Below, in pieces: positions 23,528 through 32,200 of a DNA stretch of 64,000 bases. This stretch comes from Nocardia sp. NRRL S-836 (GTDB lineage: Bacteria; Actinomycetota; Actinomycetes; Mycobacteriales; Pseudonocardiaceae), in NCBI RefSeq assembly GCF_001279525.1, contig NZ_LGDY01000100.1:1-64000 (forward strand). The letters run 5' to 3'. The position numbers were made by a program, and so were the translations under genes. A model generated the notes under the pieces. It was given only the letters and a program-made list of their open reading frames with translations, was not told the origin of the DNA and did no database searches. Position 1 is the first letter of the stretch. The number at the start of each line of letters is the position of its first letter.

Positions 23528-24916
23528 TCATTCGACGTGCGCGGGCAGCTTCCCGTTCTTGACCAGCGCGGTCAGCTCCGCGTGGTCGGCCTCGGTCTGG
23601 TCGGCGTAGTCGAACGCGTACTTCGCGAACGCCTCGTCCAGGTCCTCGCCGCCGCCGTTGCGGAAGTACCCGGCCAGCAGTCGCGGGTCGAGTGAACGGG
23701 TGTGCGCGCGGGCCAGCAGGGCGCCCGCGAACCGGCCGTAGTCGTCCAGGTCGTCGCGCTTCAACGTGGTCGCGTCGATCTCGCCCTTGCGGTTGCGGAA
23801 CTGCCGCACGATGAACGGGCGGCCCTCGATCGTCGTCCAGCCCAGCAGGATGTCCGTCTCGGCCTGCACGAGCCGTGCGCCGTGCACGATCCGCTTGCCC
23901 TCGTGCTTGGCCGGGGCGACGTCGAGGAACGGCCGCAGCGCGGACGGCCTGGCCTCCTTGGCCTGCAGCACGAGTGCCTCGCTGCCGTTGCCGTGCAGCA
24001 GGACGAGGTAGTTGCGCAGGCCGACGCTGCCGGTGCCGACGACGCGGAACGCCACGTCCGACACGCCGAAGCGCATGATCAGGTTGGTGCGGGACTCGCG
24101 CAGGGTGTCCACGTAGGACGGCAGCGCGGCGACCACCGCGTCCGCGGTCTCCTGCGTGACGCCGGTGAGGGTCGGCGGGTTCGTGATGAACCGCCACCTC
24201 TCGCCGTCGTGCGCGGTCCACTTCGCGGCGAACCGGGCGCTGGTGTTCTTGCGCGACTTCTCCGCCGCCTTGCTGAAGTCGTTGAGCAGGTCGTCGGCCT
24301 TGACCTTCGACAGCGTCGACTCGTCGCCCAGCGCGGTCCACGAGTCCATGAACGGGATCTCGGCGAGGTGCTTGATCACGGTGCGGTAGGCGCGCACGGC
24401 GTCCTCGGCGGCGTCGCGGCAGCCCTTCTCCGACACGCCACCCGTTCGCCCGGCGAGCACCAGCGACGCGACGAGCCGTTTGAGGTCCCACTCCCACGGA
24501 CCGGGCAGCGTCTCGTCGAAGTCGTTGATGTCCATGACGATCTGACCCTCGGGCGTGCCGTAGAGGCCGAAGTTCGCGGCGTGCGCGTCACCGCACAGCT
24601 GGGCGTGCAGGCCGGTCGACACACCGGCGGCGAGGTCACCGGCCTGCAGGCCCGCGGCACCGCGGAAGAACGCGAACGGGTTGGCCAGCATCCGCCCGAT
24701 CCGCAACGGGATCAGGTGCTCCAGCCGTCCCTCGTTGCTCGCGTGCACGAACTCCAGCACGGAGGGACGCGCCGGGGCCAGTGACACGGCCCGGTGCGCC
24801 TTGAAGTCCACAGAGGACCGCAAAGCGCGGCCCTGTGCGTAGACCTCCTCCGGCTCCACCCAGCGGCCCAGAGCGGCAGCGGCCCGCACGCGTACCCGTT
24901 CACCCATACGAGTCAT
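23528..24916 (-). CDS. DUF2252 family protein
   Basis: 462 residues, typical for DUF2252. Characteristic segments are RIGRMLANPFAFFRGAA, LCGDAHAANFGLYGTPEG, VMDINDFDETLPGPWEWDLKRLVASL and RNRKGEIDATTL. The H-A-A-N-F and D-x-N-D-F-D pattern recalls the catalytic loop and metal site of aminoglycoside-phosphotransferase-type kinases, so a kinase-like fold is likely. Substrate unknown. It follows the DinB gene on the same strand with an 87-base gap. Confidence 0.9.
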   Translation of the reverse strand: MTRMGERVRVRAAAALGRWVEPEEVYAQGRALRSSVDFKAHRAVSLAPARPSVLEFVHASNEGRLEHLIPLRIGRMLANPFAFFRGAAGLQAGDLAAGVSTGLHAQLCGDAHAANFGLYGTPEGQIVMDINDFDETLPGPWEWDLKRLVASLVLAGRTGGVSEKGCRDAAEDAVRAYRTVIKHLAEIPFMDSWTALGDESTLSKVKADDLLNDFSKAAEKSRKNTSARFAAKWTAHDGERWRFITNPPTLTGVTQETADAVVAALPSYVDTLRESRTNLIMRFGVSDVAFRVVGTGSVGLRNYLVLLHGNGSEALVLQAKEARPSALRPFLDVAPAKHEGKRIVHGARLVQAETDILLGWTTIEGRPFIVRQFRNRKGEIDATTLKRDDLDDYGRFAGALLARAHTRSLDPRLLAGYFRNGGGEDLDEAFAKYAFDYADQTEADHAELTALVKNGKLPAHVE

Positions 24917-25003
24917 GATGCCCGCGCCGCACGGATGTCGTGGCCCGTCCGGCGCATTTGTGACCTGGCGGGAGTGCCGATTCGCCCATACAGGTATGAA
25001 CCG

Positions 25004-25564
25004 TCAGGCCTGGGCCGCTTTCGCCGCCCGTTCGATCTCCGCGCGGCGGTCCTCCCAGAACGCCGCGTCCCGCTGCGCCGTCTCCACCGAGCCGTCGAGC
25101 TGCTCGCGCAGGACGTCGGCGTGACCGGCGTGCCGGTTGGTCTCGGTGAGCACGTGCACGAGCACGTTGAACAGCATGACGTCCGGCCGCGGCCACCACG
25201 GCACGTGGCCGGGTGCGTCGACGGGCAGCGCGGCGATGGTCGCGTCGGAGTGCTCCCAGGCCCGCCGGTAGCCGTCGACGATCCCGGCGCGCGTCTCGTG
25301 CTCGGTCACCCACAGGTCGGCGCCGCGCACCGCCAGGTCGTCCCAGCGGGGCAGCGGCGCGGGGAACGGCCGGCCGAAGACCTCGCCGAAGTAGCGGGAC
25401 TCCGTGAGGGTCAGGTGCTTGACCAGGCCGAGCAGGTTCGTGCCGGTCGTGGTCAGCGGCCGGCGGACGTCGTACTCGCTCAGCCCGTCGAGCTTGCGCA
25501 CCATCACCTCACGGATCTCCCTGAGGTCGCCGTGCAGGTAGTCCTTCGCGAAGTCGTCGATCAT
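25004..25564 (-). CDS. DinB family protein
   Basis: 186 residues from the ATG at 25564, whose M-I-D-D-F-A-K start matches homologues I recall. An ATG at 25588 overlaps the upstream stop (ATGA) and is an alternative. Helical DinB/YfiT fold with metal-ligand histidines in NLLGLVKHLTLTESRYFGEVFGRP and ETNRHAGHADVLREQLDG. Such proteins are often thiol-dependent transferases using mycothiol or bacillithiol; the substrate here is unknown. It is close behind, and probably co-transcribed with, the ornithine aminotransferase gene. Confidence 0.88.
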   Translation of the reverse strand: MIDDFAKDYLHGDLREIREVMVRKLDGLSEYDVRRPLTTTGTNLLGLVKHLTLTESRYFGEVFGRPFPAPLPRWDDLAVRGADLWVTEHETRAGIVDGYRRAWEHSDATIAALPVDAPGHVPWWPRPDVMLFNVLVHVLTETNRHAGHADVLREQLDGSVETAQRDAAFWEDRRAEIERAAKAAQA

Positions 25565-25584
25565 GACGGCCAGGGTGCCACCGG

Positions 25585-26832
25585 TCATGCCGTGGGCGCG
25601 ACGACCTCCGCGATCGCTTGCACACCCAGGTCGATCTCGTCGCGCGTGATCACCAGCGGGGGAGCGACGCGCAACGTGGACGCGTGCGTCTCCTTGCACA
25701 GCACGCCACGGTTGGACAGCGCCTCGGACGCCGCACGGCCGACCGGCCCGCCGGGCGCGATCTCCACACCGGCCCACAGCCCGCGCCCGCGCACCTCGGC
25801 GACACCGCGGCCGACGAGCTTGCCCAGCTCGCCGTGCAGGTAGCCGCCCAGCTCACGGGAGCGCTCCTGGAACTCGCCGGTCTCCAGCAGCCGCACGACC
25901 GCGCGGCCCACGGCGCACGCGAGCGGGTTGCCGCCGAACGTGGACCCGTGCTCGCCGGGCTTGAGCACGCCCAGCACCGCCTTCGACCCGACCACCGCGG
26001 ACACCGGCAGGATGCCGCCGCCCAGCGCCTTGCCCAGCGTGTACAGGTCGGCGCGCACGCCCTCGTGGTCCAGGGCGAACAGCTCGCCGGTGCGGCCCAG
26101 GCCGGACTGGATCTCGTCGGCGATCATCAGCACGTTGTGCTCGTCGCACAGCCGGCGGATGCCCGCGAGGTAGCCGGCGGGCGGCACGACGACGCCGGCC
26201 TCGCCCTGGATCGGCTCGATCAGCACGGCCGCGGTGCGCTCGGTGATCGCGGACCCGACCTCGTCGAGGTCGCCGTACTTGACGACCTTGAAGCCCGGCG
26301 TGAACGGCCCGAAGTCGTTGCGCGCCGTCTCGTCGGTCGAGAACGACACGATGGTCGTCGTGCGGCCGTGGAAGTTGGACCCGGCCACGACGATCTCGGC
26401 GGTGCCCTCCGGCACGCCCTTGACCCGGTAGGCCCACTTGCGCGCCACCTTGATCGCGGACTCGACGGCCTCGGCGCCGGAGTTCATCGCGAGCACCAGC
26501 TCGGTGCCGGTGAGCTGGGCGAGCTCGCGGCAGAACAGGCCGAACTGGTCGTGGTGGAACGCGCGGCTGGTCAGCGTCACGCGGCCGAGCTGCTCGACGG
26601 CGGCGGCCACCAGAGCGGGGTGGCGGTGGCCGAAGTTCAGCGACGAGTAGCCGGACAGGAAGTCGAGGTAGCGGCGTCCCTCGACGTCGGTGACCCACGC
26701 CCCTTCGCCGTGCGAGATGACCACCGGCAGCGGGTGGTAGTTGTGGGTGCTCCACTCCTCGTCGAGTGCGACGTAGTCGGCGCCGGCCAGGTTCGTGGTT
26801 CCCGCGGTGTGGTGGGCAGCGATGGCGGTCAT
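25585..26832 (-). CDS. rocD: Ornithine--oxo-acid aminotransferase
   Basis: 415 residues. Class III PLP aminotransferase that converts ornithine and 2-oxoglutarate to glutamate semialdehyde and glutamate. Diagnostic segments are YLDFLSGYSSLNFGHRHP, NSGAEAVESAIKVARKW, FHGRTTTIVSFS, EPIQGEAGV, IADEIQSGLGRTG and the Schiff-base lysine in LYTLGKALGGGILPVSAV (about K271). End-to-end similarity to actinobacterial RocD is clear. No arginase or Lrp-type regulator is adjacent. Divergent from ppk2. Confidence 0.93.
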   Translation of the reverse strand: MTAIAAHHTAGTTNLAGADYVALDEEWSTHNYHPLPVVISHGEGAWVTDVEGRRYLDFLSGYSSLNFGHRHPALVAAAVEQLGRVTLTSRAFHHDQFGLFCRELAQLTGTELVLAMNSGAEAVESAIKVARKWAYRVKGVPEGTAEIVVAGSNFHGRTTTIVSFSTDETARNDFGPFTPGFKVVKYGDLDEVGSAITERTAAVLIEPIQGEAGVVVPPAGYLAGIRRLCDEHNVLMIADEIQSGLGRTGELFALDHEGVRADLYTLGKALGGGILPVSAVVGSKAVLGVLKPGEHGSTFGGNPLACAVGRAVVRLLETGEFQERSRELGGYLHGELGKLVGRGVAEVRGRGLWAGVEIAPGGPVGRAASEALSNRGVLCKETHASTLRVAPPLVITRDEIDLGVQAIAEVVAPTA

Positions 26833-26890
26833 CCTCCAAGGCTAAGGGGCCAGACAGGCGATATCAGCCGTGATGCGTTGCGCCTGACCT

Positions 26891-26933
26891 CAGTTCGTTG
26901 CGTAGATTCGACAATTGGTGGCAGTTCCTTGCA
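26891..26933. promoter_or_regulatory. Direct repeats in the rocD-ppk2 divergent region
   Basis: CAGTTCGTTGCG (26891-26902) and CAGTTCCTTGCA (26922-26933) agree at ten of twelve bases and are 31 bp apart, about three helical turns. Another CGTTGCG lies at 26876-26882. Possible binding sites for a multimeric regulator; no regulator gene is adjacent. Confidence 0.3.
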
Positions 26934-26972
26934 CAACCGGCGGAATCGGCGGTGAATCGCTACGGTCGGATC

Positions 26973-27803
26973 ATGGCGAAGAAGTCGGTTCGTGCGGCGC
27001 TGCGGCTCGACGAGGTGGACCTCTCCACCCTCGACCCGGCCGGTCGTCCCATCGGCCCCAGGACGAAGAAGGAGGCGGCCGACGACCTCGCCGCCACCGG
27101 CACCGAGCTCGACGGGCTGCAGGAGGCTCTCTACGCGGAGAATTCTCGCGCGGTTCTGCTGGTGCTGCAGGGCATGGACACCTCCGGCAAGGGCGGCGTG
27201 GTCAGCCACGTCATGGGCCTGGTGAACCCGCAGGGCGTGCAGATCGCGTCGTTCAAGAAGCCCACCCCCGCGGAACGCCGCCAGCACTTCCTGTGGCGCA
27301 TCCGCAAGCAGCTGCCGGAGAAGGGGCGCATCGGCGCGTTCGACCGCTCGCACTACGAGGACGTGCTGGTGCCGCGGGTGGAGAAGGTGCTGACCGCCGG
27401 GCAGCTGCGCGAGCGCTACCGCGAGATCAACGACTTCGAGTCCGAGCTCGCCGCCGGCGGTGTCACGCTGGTCAAGTGCTTCCTGCACATCTCGCCGGAG
27501 GTGCAGAAGGAACGGCTGCTCGCCCGGCTGGACGACCCGCGCAAGAACTGGAAGTACAACCCGGCCGACATCGACGTGCGCTCGAAGTGGTCGAAGTACC
27601 AGGAGGCGTACACGGAGGCGCTGAAGGCCTGCTCGGCGACGCCCTGGTACGCGGTCCCGGCCGACCGCAAGTGGTACCGCAACTGGGCGGTGAGCCGGCT
27701 GCTGCTGGAGACGCTGCGGGAGATGGACCCGAAGTTCCCGCCACCCGCCTACGACCTGGAGGCCGAGAAGGCCCGGCTGATCTCCGCCGACCCGTTGCGC
27801 TAG
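26973..27803 (+). CDS. ppk2: Polyphosphate kinase 2 family protein
   Basis: 276 residues from the ATG at 26973. The PPK2 core shows the Walker A-like GMDTSGKGG (~65-73), LWRIRKQLPEKGRIGAFDRSHYEDVLV with the Walker B-type D-R-S-H-Y-E-D, and KNWKYNPADIDVRSKWSKYQEAY, as in the PPK2 nucleotide-phosphotransferase family. It transfers phosphate between polyphosphate and nucleoside mono- or diphosphates. Length and the short N-terminal extension fit single-domain PPK2 enzymes. The class (AMP- or ADP-specific) cannot be fixed by eye. Confidence 0.92.
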   Translation: MAKKSVRAALRLDEVDLSTLDPAGRPIGPRTKKEAADDLAATGTELDGLQEALYAENSRAVLLVLQGMDTSGKGGVVSHVMGLVNPQGVQIASFKKPTPAERRQHFLWRIRKQLPEKGRIGAFDRSHYEDVLVPRVEKVLTAGQLRERYREINDFESELAAGGVTLVKCFLHISPEVQKERLLARLDDPRKNWKYNPADIDVRSKWSKYQEAYTEALKACSATPWYAVPADRKWYRNWAVSRLLLETLREMDPKFPPPAYDLEAEKARLISADPLR

Positions 27804-27893
27804 ACGCAATCTTCGTTGCATCTCTTGCTTAGGCGTGGCGGTCTGGGCCACTGTGGGCTGTGCCGCCGCCGTTGATTATCCCGGAGGTGGGAC

Positions 27894-29024
27894 GTGGGTG
27901 TGGACCGGCGACGTTTTCTCGGAGCCATGGGTGTGGGAGCGGGACTGCTGATGACCGGAGGAACCGCGCGGGCGGCGTCCGAGCCGACCGCGGCACTGGC
28001 CACCCGGAGAGTGTTCTTCGGCGCCTACACGACGTGGAGCGGTGGCGCGCAGGGCATCGGCATCGGCACCTACGACACCGCCTCCGGTCAGCTGCGGTCG
28101 ACCGGCGTGATCAAGGGCGTCGTGAACCCGTCGTTCGTGGTCGAGTCGCGTGACGGCCGGTTCCTCTACGCGGTCAACGAGACCACCAGGGGCGAGGTCA
28201 CCGCGGTCGACGCCACGTCGTCGAAGGTGATCAACAAGGCGGCCACCGGCGGTGCCGACCCGTGCCACCTGACGCTCGACCCGTCGGGCCGGTACCTGAT
28301 CACCGCCGACTACTCGTCCGGCACGCTGAGCGTGTTCGGGCTGCGGGCCGACGGTGGCATCGGCGCGCGGACGCAGCTGGTGAAGCACCAGGGCTCCGGC
28401 CCCGACCCCGAGCGCCAGACGGGCCCGCACGCGCACCAGGTCCTGTTCGACCCGGCCGGCCGGTACGTCCTGGCCGTCGACCTCGGTGCCGACGCGGTGT
28501 TCACGTACTCGTTCGCCGGCGGCCGGCTGACCCCGGTGGCCACGGCGAAGCTCAAGCCCGGCGCCGGACCGCGGCACCTGGCGTTCCACCCGAACGGCCG
28601 GACGGCGTACGTGGCGAACGAGCTCGACTCGACCATCGTGTCGTGCGCGTACGCGGACGGGAAGCTCACGCCCGGCCAGGCGCTCAAGACCGCGCCGTCG
28701 GGCGGGGTGCGCAACTACCCGGCCGAGGTCCTGGTCTCCGGTGACGGCCGGTTCGTCTACCTGTCCAACCGCGGCCACGACAGCGTCGCGCAGTTCGCGG
28801 TGTCCGGTGCGGAGCTCTCGCTCGTGGGCACCACGCCGGTCGGCGGCAAGTACCCGCGGCACATCACGCTCGACCCGGCCGGGCGGTTCCTGTTCGCGGC
28901 CAACCAGAACTCGAACTCGGTGACGTCGTTCGCCGTGGACGCCGCGACCGGCAAGCTCAGCCCGGCCGGCACCGCGCTGACGACCCCGATCCCGGTCTGC
29001 GTGCTGCCGGCGCGCCTGGGCTGA
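27894..29024 (+). CDS. Tat-exported lactonase family protein (YbhE/6-phosphogluconolactonase-like beta-propeller)
   Basis: 376 residues from a GTG with GGAGGTGGGAC upstream. The N-terminus V-D-R-R-R-F-L-G-A-M-G-V-G is a twin-arginine signal with cleavage after ARA-A (~residue 27). The mature part is a seven-bladed propeller with repeated DPSGRYLITADY, DPAGRYVLAVDL, HPNGRTAYVANEL, DGRFVYLSNRG and DPAGRFLFAANQN strands. Cytosolic relatives hydrolyse 6-phosphogluconolactone; an exported member more likely handles another lactone or is a binding protein. A strong terminator follows. Confidence 0.9.
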   Translation: MGVDRRRFLGAMGVGAGLLMTGGTARAASEPTAALATRRVFFGAYTTWSGGAQGIGIGTYDTASGQLRSTGVIKGVVNPSFVVESRDGRFLYAVNETTRGEVTAVDATSSKVINKAATGGADPCHLTLDPSGRYLITADYSSGTLSVFGLRADGGIGARTQLVKHQGSGPDPERQTGPHAHQVLFDPAGRYVLAVDLGADAVFTYSFAGGRLTPVATAKLKPGAGPRHLAFHPNGRTAYVANELDSTIVSCAYADGKLTPGQALKTAPSGGVRNYPAEVLVSGDGRFVYLSNRGHDSVAQFAVSGAELSLVGTTPVGGKYPRHITLDPAGRFLFAANQNSNSVTSFAVDAATGKLSPAGTALTTPIPVCVLPARLG

Positions 29025-29033
29025 CGGCCTTCA

Positions 29034-29085
29034 GTGCGGTGGTGCTCCGGCCACGCGGGACTCGTGGCCGGAGCACCACCCGCAC
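29034..29085 (+). terminator. Long stem-loop terminator after the lactonase gene
   Basis: Seventeen-base perfect stem, GTGGTGCTCCGGCCACG (29039-29055) with CGTGGCCGGAGCACCAC (29063-29079). A further five pairs (29034-29038 with 29081-29085) lie beyond one bulged base. The loop is seven bases. It starts ten bases after the stop. Confidence 0.85.
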
Positions 29086-29180
29086 TCCACCCGGACAGGG
29101 CCGGGCAGGTTGCTCGCCTCCGCCCACTGAGCGGTCGCCGACACCCGGTACGCGATGTGTCGCGACTCCATTTGGTTAGA

Positions 29181-29225
29181 TCATCCCCAGACGCCCGTTC
29201 TCGTGGGCGCATCTCTGGGGGATGA
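29181..29225 (+). promoter_or_regulatory. Leader hairpin enclosing the ribosome site of the lipoprotein gene
   Basis: TCATCCCCAGA (29181-29191) pairs with TCTGGGGGATGA (29214-29225, one bulge). Inside it, CGCCC (29192-29196) pairs with GGGCG (29205-29209). The right arm contains the GGGGGA ribosome site and ends at the base before the GTG start, so folding would hide the site. TTAGAT at 29176-29181 could be a -10 element. Confidence 0.5.
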
Positions 29226-29900
29226 GTGAACAAGCGAGTTTGCGCTGCCGTGCTGGCGGTCGCCGTCCTGACCGCGGCATGCGGCGGTGAGCCGGTGGCA
29301 GCGCCGCCGACCACGACCACCACCACCACCACCACTACCACCACGGCGCCGCCCACCACGGCGGAGCTGGACGCGCGGGCCAAGGCGGCAATCGCCCCGC
29401 CCGCCGCGTTCGACGCTCTCGGCGGTGTGGTCAAGACCAGTGCACCGGCGAACGACAGCGAGCCGGGCGAGGAAGGCCAGGCCGTGGCCACCGTCTGCCA
29501 GGGCAGTCCGATCTTCGTCGACGGGGTGTCCGTCGCTCGCACCCGGGTCTGGACGGGACGGCTGAACCTGTTCCAGCGCGTCCACGCCACCGCGGACCGG
29601 CCGGCGGCCACCTTGGTCGAGTCGGTGCGGGCGAGGGTCAAGCTCTGTTCCGGGAGCAACACCGAACGCCGGATCAAGCTGAGCCTGCCGATCGCCGTCC
29701 CGCAGGGCGGCGTCGACGAGTTCTACGCGTACTGCCAGGCGAACCTGGACCCGGACCTCGTCCCGTGGTCGTGCCAGGCGGTGATGGGCCGCGGCACGCT
29801 CATCACGGTCGTGGTGGCTTCCAGCTCCACCCAGGAGGCGGCCGAGGCCCAGCTCGCCTCCGTGACGCCGATCTTCGCGGAGACCTTCGCCAAGGCGTGA
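29226..29900 (+). CDS. Secreted lipoprotein with poly-threonine linker, function unknown
   Basis: 224 residues from a GTG with GGGGGA upstream. The signal peptide ends VLTAAC, a slightly relaxed lipobox with the lipid-bearing cysteine near residue 19. A run of twelve threonines (about residues 29-40, encoded by ACC/ACT repeats) and a Pro-rich spacer tether a ~170-residue globular domain. That domain has four cysteines (VCQG, LCSG, YCQ, SCQA) that could form two disulfides. I do not recognise the domain. It lies alone between two terminators. Confidence 0.8.
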   Translation: MNKRVCAAVLAVAVLTAACGGEPVAAPPTTTTTTTTTTTTAPPTTAELDARAKAAIAPPAAFDALGGVVKTSAPANDSEPGEEGQAVATVCQGSPIFVDGVSVARTRVWTGRLNLFQRVHATADRPAATLVESVRARVKLCSGSNTERRIKLSLPIAVPQGGVDEFYAYCQANLDPDLVPWSCQAVMGRGTLITVVVASSSTQEAAEAQLASVTPIFAETFAKA

Positions 29901-29910
29901 CGACGCGGTC

Positions 29911-29951
29911 CGCGGTGACGGGGCCGTAATCAGTTCGGTCCCGTCACCGCG
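29911..29951 (+). terminator. 16-bp stem-loop terminator after the lipoprotein gene
   Basis: CGCGGTGACGGG-GCCG (29911-29926) pairs with CGGT-CCCGTCACCGCG (29936-29951) around a nine-base loop, with one G-T pair. It ends 19 bases before the next start. Confidence 0.85.
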
Positions 29952-29970
29952 TTCGTGTGATCATGCGCGG

Positions 29971-30738
29971 GTGAGTTCTCTGAGGGAGGTCACGGCCACC
30001 CGGTACGTGACGCCGTTCCGCGAGGGCGGTTCCATGCCGGGGCTGGTCGAGGCCGACGACCTGGGCATGTACGTGGTGAAGTTCCGCGGCGCCGGTCAGG
30101 GCATCAAGGTGCTCGTCGCCGAGGTGGTCGTGGGTGAGCTGGCGCGGCGGCTGGGCTTCCGGGTTCCGGAGATCGTGCTGGTGCACCTCGACCCGGAGCT
30201 GGCCCGCGCGGAACCCGACCAGGAGGTGCAGGAGCTGCTGCGCGCCAGCGGCGGGCTCAACCTGGGGTTCGACTACCTGCCCGGCTCGTTCGACTTCAAC
30301 CCGGTCGTGCGCGATCCCGGCGAGGAGCTCGCGACGAGGCTGCTGTGGTTCGACGCGCTGACGCTCAACGTCGACCGCAGCTGGCGCAACCCGAACATGC
30401 TGCTGTGGCACCGGGAACCCTGGCTCATCGACCACGGCGCGAGCCTGTACTTCCACTACTCCTGGAGTGAGGACCGGCCCGCCACCAAGGAGTTCCGCTA
30501 CGACGCCGCCGACCACGCCATGCTGCCCAACGCCGGTGCATTGTCCGAAGTGGACGCACAGCTGAGCGCGCGGGTCACGCCGGAGCTGCTCGACGAGGTG
30601 CTGGCACTGGTGCCGGACGAGTGGCTGGAGGGTGACCCGGCCGAGCTCCGGCAGCGGTACAAGGACTTCTTCGCCTACCGCCTCGTCCACCGCGGCTGGG
30701 TCGACTCGCTGGAGGCCGCGCGTGCCGCACGTGTTTGA
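29971..30738 (+). CDS. HipA-like kinase domain protein
   Basis: 255 residues from a GTG. Kinase-like elements: K37 in MYVVKFRGAGQG as the likely ATP lysine, the catalytic loop NVDRSWRNPNMLL (D135, N140/N142), and the metal motif WLIDHGASLYFH (D154). The set is intact, so activity is plausible. It matches the short HipA-like family (HipA_2) rather than full HipA with its HipB partner. The stop overlaps the start of the DUF3037 gene by 17 bases, showing tight coupling. Target unknown; classical HipA phosphorylates glutamyl-tRNA synthetase. Confidence 0.88.
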   Translation: MSSLREVTATRYVTPFREGGSMPGLVEADDLGMYVVKFRGAGQGIKVLVAEVVVGELARRLGFRVPEIVLVHLDPELARAEPDQEVQELLRASGGLNLGFDYLPGSFDFNPVVRDPGEELATRLLWFDALTLNVDRSWRNPNMLLWHREPWLIDHGASLYFHYSWSEDRPATKEFRYDAADHAMLPNAGALSEVDAQLSARVTPELLDEVLALVPDEWLEGDPAELRQRYKDFFAYRLVHRGWVDSLEAARAARV

Positions 30739-31108
30739 GTACGCGCTGCTGCGGGCGGTGCCCCGGCAGGAGCGGGGCGAGTTCATGAACGTCGGCGTGA
30801 TCGTCTACTGCGCCCCGCTGGACTTCCTGTGCGCGAAGACCCATGTGGACGGTGAGCGGCTGCGGGCGCTCGACCCGGCGCTCGACCTGGAGGTGCTGGA
30901 GGCCAGCCTCCGCCACCTCGCCACCTCCTGCGACGGCGCGCCCGCCGCGGGTCCGGTGAGCAGGACGACGATCGGGCAGCGGTTCCGCTGGCTCACGGCA
31001 CCGCGCAGCACCATCGTGCAGACCTCGCCCGCGCACACCGGCTGGACCGACGACCCGTCCGCCGAGGTCACCCGTCTCTTCGAGGCGCTCGTCCTGCCTC
31101 CCGGGTAG
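30722..31108 (+). CDS. DUF3037 family protein
   Basis: 128 residues from a GTG inside the end of the kinase gene. The start V-P-H-V-F-E-Y-A-L-L-R-A-V-P and the segment ERGEFMNVGVIVYC are the DUF3037 signature, followed by RTTIGQRFRWLTAPRSTIVQTSPAHTGW. This small soluble family is repeatedly found next to the short HipA-like kinase, so the two probably act together, perhaps as a kinase and its regulator or substrate. The role is not established. Confidence 0.88.
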   Translation: MPHVFEYALLRAVPRQERGEFMNVGVIVYCAPLDFLCAKTHVDGERLRALDPALDLEVLEASLRHLATSCDGAPAAGPVSRTTIGQRFRWLTAPRSTIVQTSPAHTGWTDDPSAEVTRLFEALVLPPG

Positions 31109-31183
31109 GTTCGTCGCAACCTGAACGGGCGCACCGCGTCCCTAGGTGCAAAGCGAAACTGATGCGATCGGGGTTGGCGACAC

Positions 31184-32200
31184 ATGAGCGCTGGGTACCA
31201 CCAGGGCTATCAGCAGCAGCGGCGTCCCATGCCGCCTCAGCGAGCCAGGAGGCGGAGGCGTCCCGGACGCACCATCCTGGTCGTGCTGCTGGTCTTGCTG
31301 CTGGCCGCTGTCGGGTTCTTCTTCTACGTCGACTCGACGCTCAAGCGCATCGACGCGCTGCCGGACTACGAGGGCCGTCCGGCCGAGACGCCGGGCACCA
31401 CCTGGCTGCTGGTCGGTTCCGACGCGCGGGAAGGCCTGTCGCAGGAGCAGAAGGACGCGCTCGCGACCGGTGACGCGGCGGGGCGGCGCACCGACACCAT
31501 CATGATGCTGCACCTGCCGGACAACAGCGCGGCCAAGCCGACGTTGCTGTCGCTGCCGCGCGACTCGTACGTCCCGATCCCGGAGAACGGCCGCAACAAG
31601 ATCAACGCGGCGTTCGCGTTCGGTGGGCCGCAGCTGCTCGTGCGGACCGTCGAGGGCGCGACCGGTGTGCGGATCGACCACTACATGGAGATCGGCTTCG
31701 GCGGGTTCTCCGACATGGTCGACGCGGTCGGCGGCGTGGACATCTGCATCGACGAGCCGATCAAGGACCCGCTGGCCGGCATCGACCTGCCCGCCGGTTG
31801 CCAGGAGCTCGACGGCCCGAAGGCCCTCGGGTTCGTGCGGACCCGCGCGTTCGCGACCGCGGACCTGCAGCGCGTGCAGAACCAGCGCAAGTTCCTGTCG
31901 GCGCTGTTCGAGAAGGTGCAGAGCCCGGCCACCCTCGTGAACCCGTTCCGGGTGTTCCCGCTGATGAACGCGGCGTCCGGTGCGGTGTCGGTGAACAACG
32001 ACGACCACGTGTGGCACCTGGCGAGCGTCGCGCTCAACATGGGTGAGGCGCAGAGCGGCACCATCCCGATCGCGGGCACTCCCACGATCCCCGGCGCGGG
32101 TTCGGTCGTGCAGTGGAACAAGGAGAAGGCGTCCCAGCTGTTCGACCTGATCAGCAAGGACCAGCCCGTTCCGGCCGACCTGATCGCCGTCCCGAAGTAG
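31184..32200 (+). CDS. LytR-CpsA-Psr (LCP) family cell-wall ligase
   Basis: 338 residues. A short basic cytoplasmic tail (RARRRRRPGR) precedes one membrane helix (~30-48). The extracellular LCP domain shows TWLLVGSDAREG, RRTDTIMMLHLP, LLSLPRDSYVPIP, NKINAAFAFGG and ALGFVRTR, whose Arg and Asp residues bind the polyprenyl pyrophosphate. LCP enzymes attach arabinogalactan, teichoic or capsular polymers to peptidoglycan. No glycosyltransferase cluster is adjacent. Confidence 0.95.
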   Translation: MSAGYHQGYQQQRRPMPPQRARRRRRPGRTILVVLLVLLLAAVGFFFYVDSTLKRIDALPDYEGRPAETPGTTWLLVGSDAREGLSQEQKDALATGDAAGRRTDTIMMLHLPDNSAAKPTLLSLPRDSYVPIPENGRNKINAAFAFGGPQLLVRTVEGATGVRIDHYMEIGFGGFSDMVDAVGGVDICIDEPIKDPLAGIDLPAGCQELDGPKALGFVRTRAFATADLQRVQNQRKFLSALFEKVQSPATLVNPFRVFPLMNAASGAVSVNNDDHVWHLASVALNMGEAQSGTIPIAGTPTIPGAGSVVQWNKEKASQLFDLISKDQPVPADLIAVPK

